From Micromonospora gifhornensis (GTDB taxonomy: Bacteria; Actinomycetota; Actinomycetes; Mycobacteriales; Micromonosporaceae), in assembly GCF_016863515.1 (NCBI RefSeq), contig NZ_BOPA01000044.1:1-53758 (forward strand): 53,758 bases of DNA. Direction: 5' to 3'. Of the stretch, positions 40,267 through 49,703 are shown piece by piece. The notes under the pieces were generated by a model that was not told the origin of the DNA, searched no databases, and saw only the letters and a list, made by a program, of their open reading frames with translations. A program made the position numbers and the translations under genes. The number at the start of each line of letters is the position of its first letter. Within the stretch, counting starts at the first letter, position 1.

Positions 40267-41868
40267 ATGTCTGGTTCCCCTGCCGGGCGTGAACGGACGC
40301 CCCGACGGCGACTCGTCCAGGTCGCCGTCCTCGCCACCGCTCTCGTCCTGCCCATGCTGGCCGGGCCGGCCTCACCGGCCGCCGCGGCCGACCGTCCCGC
40401 CGTCCAGCCACTCCCCGCCCACCTCGAAACGATCCGCGCCGCCGAGGCCACCCAGCTGTACGGCACTCCCGGCATCCGGCCACTCGCCCAGCGCCGCACC
40501 GCGCTGATCACCATGGGCGACAGTCAGATCTCCGGCGAAGGGGTGGGCAACTACGTGCCCGGCACCCACCAGCCGGGCAACTGGTGCGACCGCTCGTACG
40601 ACCAGGCGGTGTTCCGTACCGGCATCGCCGCCGACGAGCGCTACAACATCGCCTGCTCGGGTGCCACCCCGTGGAACCTGATCGCGGGCGGCCCGACCCA
40701 GCACAACGAGCTGAACCAGGGCGACCATCTCGCCATCAAGGCGCGCAACACCAACATCAAACTGATCTGGGTGGTGGTCGGCGCCAACGGCGACGGCACG
40801 ATCCAGTTCGGTCCGGTCGCCACCGACTGCGCGGTGCGCCGCGTCCTCTTCCAGGGCCCCTGCTGGCCCACCTACACCGACCAGTGGACGGTACGCACCG
40901 ACGGCAGCCGGCGCGCCGTCGAGGACGCGCTCAACGACATCCGCCGGACCATGACCGGTGCCGGTTACCTCAACTCCGACTATGAGCTGGTGCTGATGTC
41001 GTACTCCAGCCCGGCCAGCCCCGACGTGGAGGACAACCCCAACTTCCCCGGTTGGTACAACGGCGGCTGCCTGCTCTACCTGGCCGACGCCGCCTTCGCC
41101 CGGAACAAGGCGGTACCGCTGTTCGAATCGGCGCTACGGGCGGCGGCGGCCAACACCGGCACCCGCTACCTCGACGGCAGCCGGCTCTTCCACGGCCATG
41201 AGGTGTGCACCGACAACACCTCCGTACGCGGCCTCTACATCGAACTCGGCGTCTGGGACGAGAACGCGGCCCGCCAGTCGTTCCACCCGAACTACCGGGG
41301 TCACGGCATGTTCGCCCAGTGCATCACCCAGTTCTACGCCTCCGGCCAGCAGCAGGGCACCTGCGTCGACCCGGCGAGCACCGGCAACGGCGTGCTCTAC
41401 CCGGGCCTGATGCAGTTCAAGCAGCTGCGCAACGCCGCCACCGGCACCTGCGTGGACGGCAAGGGGTACGACTCACGCAACAACACCGCGCAGCAGTCGT
41501 ACCGCTGTCACGGGGGTCGTAACCAGGGCTTCTGGTACGACCCGACGCGGCAGTCGCTGCACTCCGAGCTGTCCCACGACCGTTGCCTGGACGTCACCGG
41601 CGGATCGTTGACCTCCGGCACGACTGTCAACATCTACGACTGCCACGGTGGCAACAACCAGAAGTTCGTCTTCTCCGGCAACCAGATCCGCGCCGCCGGC
41701 AACAGCAACCTCTGCCTGGCCTTCGACAACCCGCTGCTGGGCACCCCCCGGCTGCGGTTGGCGAACTGCTCCAGCAGCTCCCGACAGCAGTGGTCGTTCG
41801 AGTCGCGGTCGTTCGCGCAGCCCGTCGGGTACGGGTACGACGACTTCATCGGGTCTCGCGTCTACTGA
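40267..41868 (+). CDS. Secreted SGNH/GDSL hydrolase with C-terminal CBM13
   Basis: A 533-residue exported enzyme with an AAAGGAG ribosome site and a signal peptide ending in AAAA (about residue 41). The SGNH domain (about 70-365) has the nucleophile block TMGDSQISGEG (S86), the VVGANGDG block with the Asn, and the catalytic His in SFHPNYRGHG (H340). The residue three before this His is Gln, not Asp, so it works as a Ser-His pair, as in several Streptomyces esterases. A CBM13 trefoil (about 385-515) has three QxW/F repeats. It should deacylate plant polysaccharide or lipid esters outside the cell. It adds to the secreted depolymerising set in this window. Confidence 0.92.
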   Translation: MSGSPAGRERTPRRRLVQVAVLATALVLPMLAGPASPAAAADRPAVQPLPAHLETIRAAEATQLYGTPGIRPLAQRRTALITMGDSQISGEGVGNYVPGTHQPGNWCDRSYDQAVFRTGIAADERYNIACSGATPWNLIAGGPTQHNELNQGDHLAIKARNTNIKLIWVVVGANGDGTIQFGPVATDCAVRRVLFQGPCWPTYTDQWTVRTDGSRRAVEDALNDIRRTMTGAGYLNSDYELVLMSYSSPASPDVEDNPNFPGWYNGGCLLYLADAAFARNKAVPLFESALRAAAANTGTRYLDGSRLFHGHEVCTDNTSVRGLYIELGVWDENAARQSFHPNYRGHGMFAQCITQFYASGQQQGTCVDPASTGNGVLYPGLMQFKQLRNAATGTCVDGKGYDSRNNTAQQSYRCHGGRNQGFWYDPTRQSLHSELSHDRCLDVTGGSLTSGTTVNIYDCHGGNNQKFVFSGNQIRAAGNSNLCLAFDNPLLGTPRLRLANCSSSSRQQWSFESRSFAQPVGYGYDDFIGSRVY

Positions 41869-41942
41869 CGCCTGGCCCTGATCATCGGCGGGGCGGTGGG
41901 GTTCACCTGCCGCCTCGCCGGTCGTTGTCGGCGACGCGACGG

Positions 41943-42452
41943 TCAGTGGGCCGCGGCCGGGTGCAGCGTGGTCGGCCGGACGGCGGAGGCCTCCGCGACG
42001 GTCGCCAGTACCCGGGGTCGGGTGGTGCGTACCCGGGTGCGGAAGGCGTGGTTGAACAGCGCGTCGAGCTGCCACACCTGCTTCGGGTGCTGGGTGCGGA
42101 CGAGGAAGCGCTCACGGATGCCGTCGATGGCGGTGGCCGCCAACTCGACCGAGTGCAGTCGGGGGTCGGGGCTCCAGGTCACGTGGCTCAGCTCGCGCAA
42201 CTCGGTGTTGAGGTGCAGCCGCAGCCGATGCAGCACCCGGGTCTGCCGGGTGATCACGAGACGTCGGTGGGTGAGCAGGAGAAGGTACTCGCCGGACATC
42301 GGCCGGTCGGGCCGGCTGCACCGGGTGACCAGAACTGTGGCGTCGCTGGAGCCGACGCAGCGACGGAACACCGGCATGTGCCGGGTCGCGGTCTGCACCG
42401 CCAACCCGGCTTCGGCAGCGGCGGGAAGGAACGTTCGGGAGAAGACGTCCAT
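41943..42452 (-). CDS. Conserved hypothetical protein, 169 residues
   Basis: A small cytosolic protein with no recognised family. It starts MDVFSRTFLPAAAEAG and has a run of beta-strand-like segments (GEYLLLLTHRRLVITRQTRVLHRL and LRELSHVTWSPD) that look like a PH-like or bacterial PH-like barrel, then an amphipathic helix. It has no membrane helix or catalytic motif. The gene stands alone between the GDSL gene and the thiolase. Confidence 0.7.
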   Translation of the reverse strand: MDVFSRTFLPAAAEAGLAVQTATRHMPVFRRCVGSSDATVLVTRCSRPDRPMSGEYLLLLTHRRLVITRQTRVLHRLRLHLNTELRELSHVTWSPDPRLHSVELAATAIDGIRERFLVRTQHPKQVWQLDALFNHAFRTRVRTTRPRVLATVAEASAVRPTTLHPAAAH

Positions 42453-42545
42453 GCCCTACCCAACGACCTTGCTCAACCGGTGACGTGGCTCACGCAACTG
42501 CTTTTTGCAAATTCCACGTTACGAAGATCGGCTCAGCGGCGCAGG

Positions 42546-43718
42546 TCAGAGCAGCTCGACGATAGTCGCATTCGCCATTCCGCCACCCTCGCACATCGTC
42601 TGGAGGCCGTAGCGGATGCCGTTGTCGCGCATGTGGGCGAGCATCGTCGTCATGATCCGGGCACCCGATCCGCCGAGCGGGTGCCCGAGCGCGATCGCCC
42701 CGCCACGCGGATTGAGCCGCTCCGGGTCCGCCTCGGTCTCCGCCAGCCAGGCCAGCGGCACCGGGGCGAACGCCTCGTTTACCTCGTACACCCCGATCTC
42801 CTCGATGCCCAGCCCCGCGCGGCGCAGCGCCTTCGCGGTGGCCGGGATCGGCGCGGTGAGCATGGCGACCGGGTCGTCGGCGGCGACCACGGCGGTGTGG
42901 ATGCGGGCCAGCGGCCGCAGGCCGTGCCGGCTGGCCCACTCGCTGGTGGTGACGGCCAGCGCGGCCGCGCCATCGGAGATCTGCGAGGCCGAACCGGCGG
43001 TGACCACTCCGTCCGGGCGGAACGGGGTGGGCAACTCGGCCAGCTTCTCCAGTGAGGTGTCCCGGCGTACGCCCTCGTCCGCGGCGAACTTGCCGCCGTC
43101 CGGGAGGACGACCGGCGCGATCTCGCCCTCGAACGCTCCGGCGTCCTGGGCGGCGGCGGCCTTCTCGTGGCTGGCCAGGGCGAACTCGTCGAGCTGAGTA
43201 CGGGACAACCGCCAGCGCTGCGCGATCAACTCCGCGCCGACGCCCTGGTTGAACGGCAGCGGCGAATCCTCGGCGACGCCCTCGACGCCCCGGTAGCGGG
43301 CCAGGATCAGCTCGCTGAACGGCTGGCCACCGGCCACGCTGGAACCCATCGGCACCCGGGTCATCGACTCCACCCCGCCGGCGACCACCAGGTCGGCCTG
43401 GCCGGAGAGCACTGTGGCGGCGGCGAAGTGCAGCGCCTGCTGGCTGGAGCCGCACTGCCGGTCCAGCGTGGTGCCGGGCACCGACTCGGGCCAACCGGCG
43501 GCGAGCACCGCGTTGCGTGCCACGTTCCAGGACTGCTCGCCGACCTGGGAGACGCACCCCCACACCACGTCGTCTACCTGCGCCGGGTCGAATCCGGTCC
43601 GTTCGGCGAGGGCGCGCAGCACGTGCGCCGACAGATCCACCGGGTGCACTGCGGCAAGGCTGCCCTTGCGCCGTCCGACCGGGGTACGCACCGCACCGAC
43701 GACAACCGCGTCACTCAT
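42546..43718 (-). CDS. Acetyl-CoA acetyltransferase / thiolase
   Basis: A 390-residue type II thiolase. The acyl-accepting cysteine is C89 in DRQCGSSQQ, the general base is in VNEAFAPVPLAWL, the second catalytic cysteine is in MCEGGGMANA, and GHPLGGSGAR is the loop near the active site. It either condenses or cleaves 3-ketoacyl-CoA; beta-oxidation and acetoacetyl-CoA synthesis are both possible. No other fatty-acid gene is adjacent. A divergent small PH-like gene starts 80 bases away. Confidence 0.95.
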   Translation of the reverse strand: MSDAVVVGAVRTPVGRRKGSLAAVHPVDLSAHVLRALAERTGFDPAQVDDVVWGCVSQVGEQSWNVARNAVLAAGWPESVPGTTLDRQCGSSQQALHFAAATVLSGQADLVVAGGVESMTRVPMGSSVAGGQPFSELILARYRGVEGVAEDSPLPFNQGVGAELIAQRWRLSRTQLDEFALASHEKAAAAQDAGAFEGEIAPVVLPDGGKFAADEGVRRDTSLEKLAELPTPFRPDGVVTAGSASQISDGAAALAVTTSEWASRHGLRPLARIHTAVVAADDPVAMLTAPIPATAKALRRAGLGIEEIGVYEVNEAFAPVPLAWLAETEADPERLNPRGGAIALGHPLGGSGARIMTTMLAHMRDNGIRYGLQTMCEGGGMANATIVELL

Positions 43719-43797
43719 CTGTACTCCCCGGTAACTTGGGCTGCCTCGATCCTACGCCCATCTGCCGGCCGTCCGCCCGCGCTGGCATGCTGGTCTC

Positions 43798-44316
43798 GTG
43801 CCTTCCGAAACGGATGCTGGTCGGGTTCCTGCCGGGACGACCCCGATGCAGTGGCGGATTCCTGCCGCCGTACCGGTGCTCAAGCTGGTCGGCGCGGCCG
43901 GCCTCCTCGCCCTGGGGTTCCTGCTGGCCGAGGGTGACCTGCTCCGGCCGGTGGCCGGCGCGTTGGGTGCCGCGCTGCTGGCCGGGTGGGGCGTACGAGA
44001 CGTGATCGCGCCGGTCCGGCTGGCGGTCGATCCGAGCGGGATCACCGTGCCGAAGGGCTGGACCGGCCGGCAGCACCTGCCCTGGTCGGCGGTGGAGAGC
44101 ATCCGGGTGCAGCGCCGACCCGGACGCGGCTTCGCCGGCCCGGCGCTGGAGATCGACACCAGCGAGACGCTGCACCTGTTCAGCCGGCTCGACCTCGGCA
44201 CCGACCCGGAGGACGTCGCCGACGCCCTGGCCGCCGTCCGCCCGGAGCCGGCACGCCCGTCCCGGCCGCCCTCAGGCGAGCAGGGCGACGGTACGGATCA
44301 GCGCCGCGCCGAGTAG
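43798..44316 (+). CDS. PH-like membrane-associated protein
   Basis: A 172-residue protein from a GTG at 43798 with little leader. Two N-terminal helices (about residues 24-66) are followed by a PH-like barrel (LAVDPSGITVPKGWTGRQHLPWSAVESIRV), the bacterial PH arrangement common in actinomycetes. The function is unknown; such proteins may read membrane or wall state. Its last 45 bases overlap the end of the convergent rhomboid gene. Confidence 0.82.
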   Translation: MPSETDAGRVPAGTTPMQWRIPAAVPVLKLVGAAGLLALGFLLAEGDLLRPVAGALGAALLAGWGVRDVIAPVRLAVDPSGITVPKGWTGRQHLPWSAVESIRVQRRPGRGFAGPALEIDTSETLHLFSRLDLGTDPEDVADALAAVRPEPARPSRPPSGEQGDGTDQRRAE

Positions 44317-45183
44317 CAGCACCATGATCACCGTGCCGCCCACCGCCTGCACCAGCGTCCGGTGTGACCTCGGAGCGTAGGCCAGCACGAGGGCCATGAG
44401 CCCGCCGAACACCAGGCCACCGAGGTGCCCGGCGATCGAGATCTGCGGCACGGTGAACGTGAAGATCAGGTTGATCACCAGGATCGGCAGGATCGCCGAG
44501 GTGTCCCGACCGAGCCTTCTCATGATCACGAATATCGCCGCGAAGAGACCGAAGATGGCGGTGGACGCGCCGGCCGACATCTGGTTCGGCGGGCTGAACA
44601 CGTACACCGCGACGTTGCCGCCGAAGCCGGCGATGAAATAGAGCGCGGCGAAGCGCAGCGGCCCGAGCACCGCCTCCAACGACTGGCCCAGCACCCAGAG
44701 CGCCCACATGTTGAGCAGCAGGTGCAGTACGCCGTAGTGCAGGAACATCGCGGTGACCAGGCGATACCACTGGCCCTCGGCGACCCCGCCGATGCTGCCG
44801 TCGAGGAACATCGCCCGACCCAGCACGGCACCCCACTCGGTCAGCGGGGTGCTGCCACCCATCAGACCGCCGAAGCCGGTGCCACCGGCCGCCGCGTCCC
44901 CGCCCCGATCGGAGGCGATCGACACCAGCATGATCAGCACGTTGATCGCGATCAGCGCCTTGGTCACGTAGCCGTGCCGGCCGGCGGCACCGCCACCGAA
45001 GGCGGTACGCGCCGGCCGGACGCTACGACGTCCTTCCGACACACACTCCGGGCACTGGAAGCCGACGGATGCCTCGTTCATGCAGTCCGGACAGATCGAC
45101 CGGTCGCACCTGGTGCATCTGACGTACGTCTCCCGCCCGGGGTGGCGGTAACAGGCCGGAGTGGTCGGCGCGGACTCACTCAC
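44272..45183 (-). CDS. Rhomboid intramembrane serine protease with N-terminal zinc ribbon
   Basis: A 303-residue protein. The N-terminal 50 residues are a cysteine-rich B-box-like zinc module (CYRHPGRETYVRCTRCDRSIC...CPEC), then about six helices. The catalytic dyad is the Ser in SAGASTAIFG (GxS) and the His in SIAGHLGGLVFG, and the first loop has the rhomboid LHLLLNMWALW motif. It cleaves membrane helices; no substrate is evident. The 3' end overlaps the PH-like gene by 45 bases. Confidence 0.95.
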   Translation of the reverse strand: MSESAPTTPACYRHPGRETYVRCTRCDRSICPDCMNEASVGFQCPECVSEGRRSVRPARTAFGGGAAGRHGYVTKALIAINVLIMLVSIASDRGGDAAAGGTGFGGLMGGSTPLTEWGAVLGRAMFLDGSIGGVAEGQWYRLVTAMFLHYGVLHLLLNMWALWVLGQSLEAVLGPLRFAALYFIAGFGGNVAVYVFSPPNQMSAGASTAIFGLFAAIFVIMRRLGRDTSAILPILVINLIFTFTVPQISIAGHLGGLVFGGLMALVLAYAPRSHRTLVQAVGGTVIMVLLLGAALIRTVALLA

Positions 45184-45329
45184 CGCGAGCCCCAGGTGCC
45201 CGAGCGCTCAGTCATGCGAGCAAAGGTACCTTGATCCGCCGCAGCGACGGATGGGCCGCACCCCGGTCGGATCCTCCGTGCCCGCCACACCCAGGCCCGG
45301 GCGGCGGACACGGCCGGACGACGTACGGG

Positions 45330-45860
45330 TCAGGCGCCCTGACGCTCGATCTCGACCCGCTCGATGACGACGTCCTGCAGCGGCCGGTCGCTCGGGCCGG
45401 TGGGGGTGTTGGCGATCGAGTCGACAACCTTCGCGGACTGCTCGTCGGCCACCTGACCGAAGATGGTGTGCCGGTTGTTCAGGTGCGGGGTCGGCGAGAC
45501 CGTGATGAAGAACTGCGAGCCGTTGGTGCCCGGCCCGGCGTTCGCCATCGCCAGCAGGTAAGGCCGGTCGAAACGCAGCTCGGGGTGGAACTCGTCGGCG
45601 AAGTTGTAGCCCGGGCCGCCGCGACCGGTGCCGGTCGGGTCACCCATCTGGACCATGAACCCGCTGATCACCCGGTGCGAGATGGTGCCGTCGTAGTACG
45701 GACCGCTGCCCGGCTGGCCGGTCCGCGGGTCGGTGTACTCGCGCGTGCCCTCGGCCAGCTCGACGAAGTTGCGGACCGTCTTCGGCGCGTGGTTCGGGAA
45801 AAGCTCCAGCCGGATCGGACCGGCGTTGGTGTGCAAGGTGGCGTAGACAGCCTCGGCCAC
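45330..45860 (-). CDS. Cyclophilin-type peptidyl-prolyl isomerase
   Basis: A 176-residue cyclophilin with the HRVISGFMVQMGDPTGTGRGGPGY and NGSQFFITVSPTPHLNNRHTIFG signatures; the catalytic Arg (HRVISGF) and the proline pocket are intact. No signal peptide is present, so it is cytosolic. It speeds proline isomerisation in folding proteins. It is the only gene on this strand between the rhomboid and the divergent DUF5324-like gene. Candidate regulatory motifs were not found. Confidence 0.96.
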   Translation of the reverse strand: MAEAVYATLHTNAGPIRLELFPNHAPKTVRNFVELAEGTREYTDPRTGQPGSGPYYDGTISHRVISGFMVQMGDPTGTGRGGPGYNFADEFHPELRFDRPYLLAMANAGPGTNGSQFFITVSPTPHLNNRHTIFGQVADEQSAKVVDSIANTPTGPSDRPLQDVVIERVEIERQGA

Positions 45861-45976
45861 GGGTACTCCTCACTCGTTGGTCAGTTCCTTGCGGATCCTC
45901 CCATGTGCCCGATCTGGACATGCGGAGGCATCCGAAGGTGGAGGATGACAGAGGACAACTCCCAGGAGGTGGGAAC

Positions 45977-46726
45977 GTGTTTGGATTCGCGCGGCGCAAG
46001 ACCCAGGGGCAACTGGCCAGGGCCGAGCTGAACCGCGGCGTTGGTCACCTGCGTCAGGCTGCCACGCACGCGGCGAAGGGTGCCGGCGCCACCGTCGGTC
46101 CACGGGTCGAGGCGGCTCGCAGTGCCGTCATGCCAGCCACAGTCATGATCCGTGATCGCGCGTCGAGCGGTCTGGCGACGACGGCTGCGGCACTCGCGCC
46201 CCTGACCCTGGCGATGCGGCAGGCGCAGGCCGAGGCAGCCGGTAAGGCTGCCGCCGGAAAGAAGGCTGCCGCTACCAAGAAGGCGGCGGCCACCAGGAAG
46301 GTCAAGGCGAAGAACATGAAGGCGAAGAAGAAGTCCCGCCGCGGCACCATGATCGGCCTGCTCGCCGCCGGCACGGTGGCCGGCCTGGCCGGTGCGATGG
46401 CCCTGCGGCGCTACCGGGAACAGCAGGCGTGGGCCGAGTACGACCCGGGCACGACGCTCGAGCCGATGCGCGAGGAGGTGGAGACCATCGAGGTGCGTAC
46501 GACCGGCCCCGCCGGCGCAGGCAAGGCCTCGACCGGCGCGGGCAGTTCCGCGGTGGCCGCTGGCGACAGCGCCTCCACCACCAAGACCACCACCCCGCCC
46601 AAGCCCACCCCGACCGACAAGGTCCCCTCGGTCGCCGAGGGCGCCCGCACCACCAGCGGCCGCCCCGCCGACAACCTCACCCAGGCCGTCAACAACTCCC
46701 CCTCCACCTCCAACGGCCGCCCCTAA
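45977..46726 (+). CDS. DUF5324-like membrane-anchored protein with Ala/Lys repeats
   Basis: A 249-residue protein from a GTG at 45977 with AGGAGGTGGG upstream. The first 90 residues are helical and resemble DUF5324. Then comes a basic KKAAATKKAAATRK repeat (residues about 95-125), one membrane helix (GTMIGLLAAGTVAGLAGAMAL) and a Ser/Thr/Pro tail. Similar actinomycete proteins are uncharacterised. The lysine-rich part recalls histone H1 tails, as in the unrelated protein at 23039. Confidence 0.8.
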   Translation: MFGFARRKTQGQLARAELNRGVGHLRQAATHAAKGAGATVGPRVEAARSAVMPATVMIRDRASSGLATTAAALAPLTLAMRQAQAEAAGKAAAGKKAAATKKAAATRKVKAKNMKAKKKSRRGTMIGLLAAGTVAGLAGAMALRRYREQQAWAEYDPGTTLEPMREEVETIEVRTTGPAGAGKASTGAGSSAVAAGDSASTTKTTTPPKPTPTDKVPSVAEGARTTSGRPADNLTQAVNNSPSTSNGRP

Positions 46727-46761
46727 CCCCCTGCCCCCTCACCCTCACCCACCCCCCTCGC

Positions 46762-46840
46762 CCCGTCGATCTTGCACTTTGTGTCGGTGCAAAGCGGACT
46801 TGTGTCGCGAATCAGCGACCGAAACTGCAAGATCGGCGGG
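46762..46840. repeat. 79-bp palindromic element, family B copy 1
   Basis: A 79-base unit with imperfect arms (46762-46780 and 46822-46840, two mismatches). Its reverse complement aligns without gaps to 50384-50462 at 66 of 79 positions, including the interior CGCGAATCAGCG. It lies between convergent genes. Confidence 0.85.
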
Positions 46841-46876
46841 CGAGAGGGGTGAGGGTGCGGGGAGGGCGGGAGGGGG

Positions 46877-48070
46877 TTAGAGCCAGTCGTTGCGGCGGAA
46901 CCAGCGGTAGAGGGCCAGGGAGATGGTGAGCATCAGGGCCAGGACCACGGGGTAGCCGTAGGCCACCTTCAGTTCGGGCATGAACTCGAAGTTCATGCCG
47001 TAGATGCCGGCGATGGCGGTCCAGACGGCGGCGATGGCCGCCCACGCGGCGATCTTGCGCATGTCGTTGTTCTGGTCGACCGTCACCTGGGCCAGGCGCG
47101 CCTGGAGGATCGAGTTCAGCAGGTCGTCGTACGAGTTGACCTGCTCGACCGTACGACTGAGGTGGTCCTGCACGTCACGGAAGTAACGGCGTACTTCCTT
47201 GGGCACCTCGCGGTTCATCTGCGTGGTCAACGCGAGCAGCGGACGCTGCAACGGCATCACCGCGCGCTTGAACTCCACAAGTTCCCGCTTCAGCTGGTAG
47301 ATCCGCTGGATCCGGCCGGTGGCCTGACGGTCGAAGACCTCGATCTCCAGCACGTCCATGTCGTCCTCGAGCTGGTCGGCGACCTCCAGGTAGAGGTCGA
47401 CGACCCGGTCGGTGATCGCGTACGCGACCGCCCAGGGGCCGTGCAGCAGCAGGTCCTGCCGGCTCTCCAACTCCTCCCGAACCGGTGCGAGCCGGCTGGC
47501 GTCGCCGTGCCGGACACTGATCAGGAAGTGTGGACCGATGAAGAGCATCACCTGCCCGGTCTCCACGACCTCGGAGTTCTCGGTCAGCTCGGTGTGCTCG
47601 CAGTAGCGGGCCGTACGCAACACCAGGAAGCTGACCTCGCCGAAGCGCTCCAGCTTGGGCCGCTGCTGAGCCTTGACGGCGTCCTCGACGGCCAACTCGT
47701 GCAGCCCGTAGCTCTCGGCGATCTCGGTCATCTCGGCCAGCTCCGGCTCGTGCAGCCCGAGCCACACGAAGCCGCTCTCCTCGCGGCGCGCCGCCGCCAG
47801 CGCCTCCGCGAAGTTCCACTCGCCGGGCTGGCGCCTACCGTCGACGTAGACCGCGCAGTCCACCACCGCGCTGCGCGGCGACTCGGCCGGAGCCGTCACC
47901 GTCCGTGTTCCGTCCGGACTGAGGCGACGTGTCACGGCGCGTACCGGCGACCAGTCGCGGGGCCGCAGCGCCCGGCCGGCGACCGCGGAGCGGGCCCGGT
48001 CCTGATCCGGCGGTGACGTCCGCTGGTCGGCGGTGGAGGTGTTCCGGCCTCGCTTGATCCGATCGGTCAT
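46877..48070 (-). CDS. corA: CorA-type magnesium/cobalt transporter
   Basis: A 397-residue protein. It has a basic N-terminus, a large cytoplasmic domain with ENSEVVETGQVMLFIGPHFLISVRHGD, and two C-terminal helices with the hallmark YGMN motif before the loop EFMPEL. The ATG at 48070 lies seven bases after GGAGG. CorA forms pentamers that admit Mg2+ along the membrane potential. It converges with the DUF5324-like gene. No Mg riboswitch was recognised in the 340-base gap upstream. Confidence 0.95.
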   Translation of the reverse strand: MTDRIKRGRNTSTADQRTSPPDQDRARSAVAGRALRPRDWSPVRAVTRRLSPDGTRTVTAPAESPRSAVVDCAVYVDGRRQPGEWNFAEALAAARREESGFVWLGLHEPELAEMTEIAESYGLHELAVEDAVKAQQRPKLERFGEVSFLVLRTARYCEHTELTENSEVVETGQVMLFIGPHFLISVRHGDASRLAPVREELESRQDLLLHGPWAVAYAITDRVVDLYLEVADQLEDDMDVLEIEVFDRQATGRIQRIYQLKRELVEFKRAVMPLQRPLLALTTQMNREVPKEVRRYFRDVQDHLSRTVEQVNSYDDLLNSILQARLAQVTVDQNNDMRKIAAWAAIAAVWTAIAGIYGMNFEFMPELKVAYGYPVVLALMLTISLALYRWFRRNDWL

Positions 48071-48413
48071 CACGCCCCCTCCGCACGCCCTGGTTGCGGC
48101 TTGCAGGGTACGCCGCGGCGACGATCATGGTGGCTCCGGCGACCGCCGGGGGGTGGCGCCGGACGGACCGGACCGCTACGGGGGGTGAGGCTGCGGCCCG
48201 GCCCGCCCGGCGCCATGGGGGCGGGGGTGGTGCTGCCGCGTCACCCGGGGCGTACGGCGGCCGGCTCGCGTCGGGCATGTCCACGACGGTCGAAGCCCGA
48301 AAGGCCGCAGTACGCAGGTGAGTGACGCTCGCAGCATTGTGAGCCGCCGGTCGCCCCAAGGGGGAGCCCTGGAGCGACCGGCGTGGCCGTACTGTCAGAA
48401 ACCCGACAGATAA
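48071..48413. other. Intergenic region upstream of corA
   Basis: About 340 bases with no supported gene. It should contain the corA promoter on the right part of the minus strand. Near the left edge of the aminotransferase gene is a 9-bp hairpin (48346-48382). I recognised no riboswitch or known operator. Confidence 0.5.
48346..48382 (-). terminator. Hairpin downstream of the aminotransferase gene
   Basis: Arms GCCGGTCGC (48346-48354) and GCGACCGGC (48374-48382), 32 bases beyond the minus-strand stop. Confidence 0.7.
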
Positions 48414-49508
48414 TCAGCCGCGAACCGCTTCCATCGCCTCGGAAAGCCGCCGCACGCCCTCGTCGACGCGATCCGCGGTGACCGCCGAATAGGCGAGCCG
48501 GAGCGCGTGCCGCCCACCGTCGATGACGAAATCACTGCCCTTGACCACCGCGACGCCCCGCTCGGCAGCCGCCGGCGCCAACTTCTCGACGTCGACGTCC
48601 TGCGGCAACTCGACCCAGAGGAAGTAGCCGCCGTCCGGCTCCACGAACCGGGCCTCGGGAATGTGCCGGCGCAGCGACTCGGCAAGCACCCGCGCCCGCT
48701 CGCCGAGCGCCGCCCGGACCGTCTCGATCGACCGCTCGATGTCGCCGGAGACGCAGAACTGGTGCACGATCGCCTGCGCCACCATCCCGGGCGAGATGTA
48801 GAGGCTTGTCGCCTTGCTCGCGATGGCACCGATCAGGTCCGCCGGGCCGATCAGGTAGCCGACCCGTACGCCGGGGCAGACCGTCTTGGTGAAGCTGGAG
48901 GCGTGCACCACGACGCCGCGGGTGTCCATCGACAGCATCGACGGCAGCGGCTCGCCACGGAACCGGATGTCGGCGTACGGGTCGTCCTCGAAGATCGTGA
49001 AGCCGTACTCCGCGGCCAACTCCAGCAGCTCCCGGCGCTTGTCCAGGGAGAGCGTCACACCGGCCGGGTTCTGGTAGTTCGGGATGATGTGCGCCAGCCG
49101 TGGCCGCACCCCGGACTCCAGCAGCTTGCGCAGCTCGGCAGTGTCCAGGCCGTCCGGCTGGATGGTGATCCCGTGCAGCTCGCTGCCCATCCGCTGAAGG
49201 TTCAGCAGGGTCCGGTCGTAGGTCGGCCGCTCCACCACCACGGCGTCACCGGGGCGTACCAGGTGGTCGAAGAGGAAGGCGTCGGCCTGCAGGGAACCGT
49301 TGGTGATCAACACCTGGTCGGCCTGGACCCCGTGCTTCTCGGCGATCCACTTCCGCAGCGGAAGGTAGCCGACGGAGGTGCCGTACGCGGTCACCCCGGC
49401 GGGATCGGCATCGAACGCGCGGACGGCGGCGGCCTTGAGCCCTTCGACATCGACGATGTCCAGCGAAGGCGCGCCACGGGCGAAGGAGATCAACTGCTCG
49501 GCGGTCAT
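48414..49508 (-). CDS. PLP-dependent aminotransferase (fold type I, MocR/LysN-like)
   Basis: A 364-residue enzyme of the aspartate-aminotransferase fold. NGSLQADAFLFDHLVRPGD, the NYQNPAG motif, DDPYADIR and the PLP lysine in SSFTKTVCPGVRVGY are all present, as in the 2-aminoadipate/PLP aminotransferase group (LysN-like) and MocR C-domains. There is no N-terminal HTH, so it is an enzyme, not a regulator. Its amino donor and acceptor are unknown. Confidence 0.93.
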   Translation of the reverse strand: MTAEQLISFARGAPSLDIVDVEGLKAAAVRAFDADPAGVTAYGTSVGYLPLRKWIAEKHGVQADQVLITNGSLQADAFLFDHLVRPGDAVVVERPTYDRTLLNLQRMGSELHGITIQPDGLDTAELRKLLESGVRPRLAHIIPNYQNPAGVTLSLDKRRELLELAAEYGFTIFEDDPYADIRFRGEPLPSMLSMDTRGVVVHASSFTKTVCPGVRVGYLIGPADLIGAIASKATSLYISPGMVAQAIVHQFCVSGDIERSIETVRAALGERARVLAESLRRHIPEARFVEPDGGYFLWVELPQDVDVEKLAPAAAERGVAVVKGSDFVIDGGRHALRLAYSAVTADRVDEGVRRLSEAMEAVRG

Positions 49509-49703
49509 GGCTGTTCAGCGTACGTGCGGTAGCAGGGCGTACGCCGACGGCACGGCGATGTCCGCATCCTGAGCCACCGGGTCGGGTGAGCCGAGCGACC
49601 GGGAAGGTGAGGCGGGCGACCCGGGAGGACGGGCTCAGCCGACCGGGGAGTCAGCCCGGTCGCGCCGGACTGCGCGGCAGGTGCGGCCGGACGGCGGAGC
49701 AGG

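Noticed and set aside
48071..48345. Mg riboswitch upstream of corA
   Set aside because: No known magnesium-sensor pattern was recognisable in this GC-rich gap.
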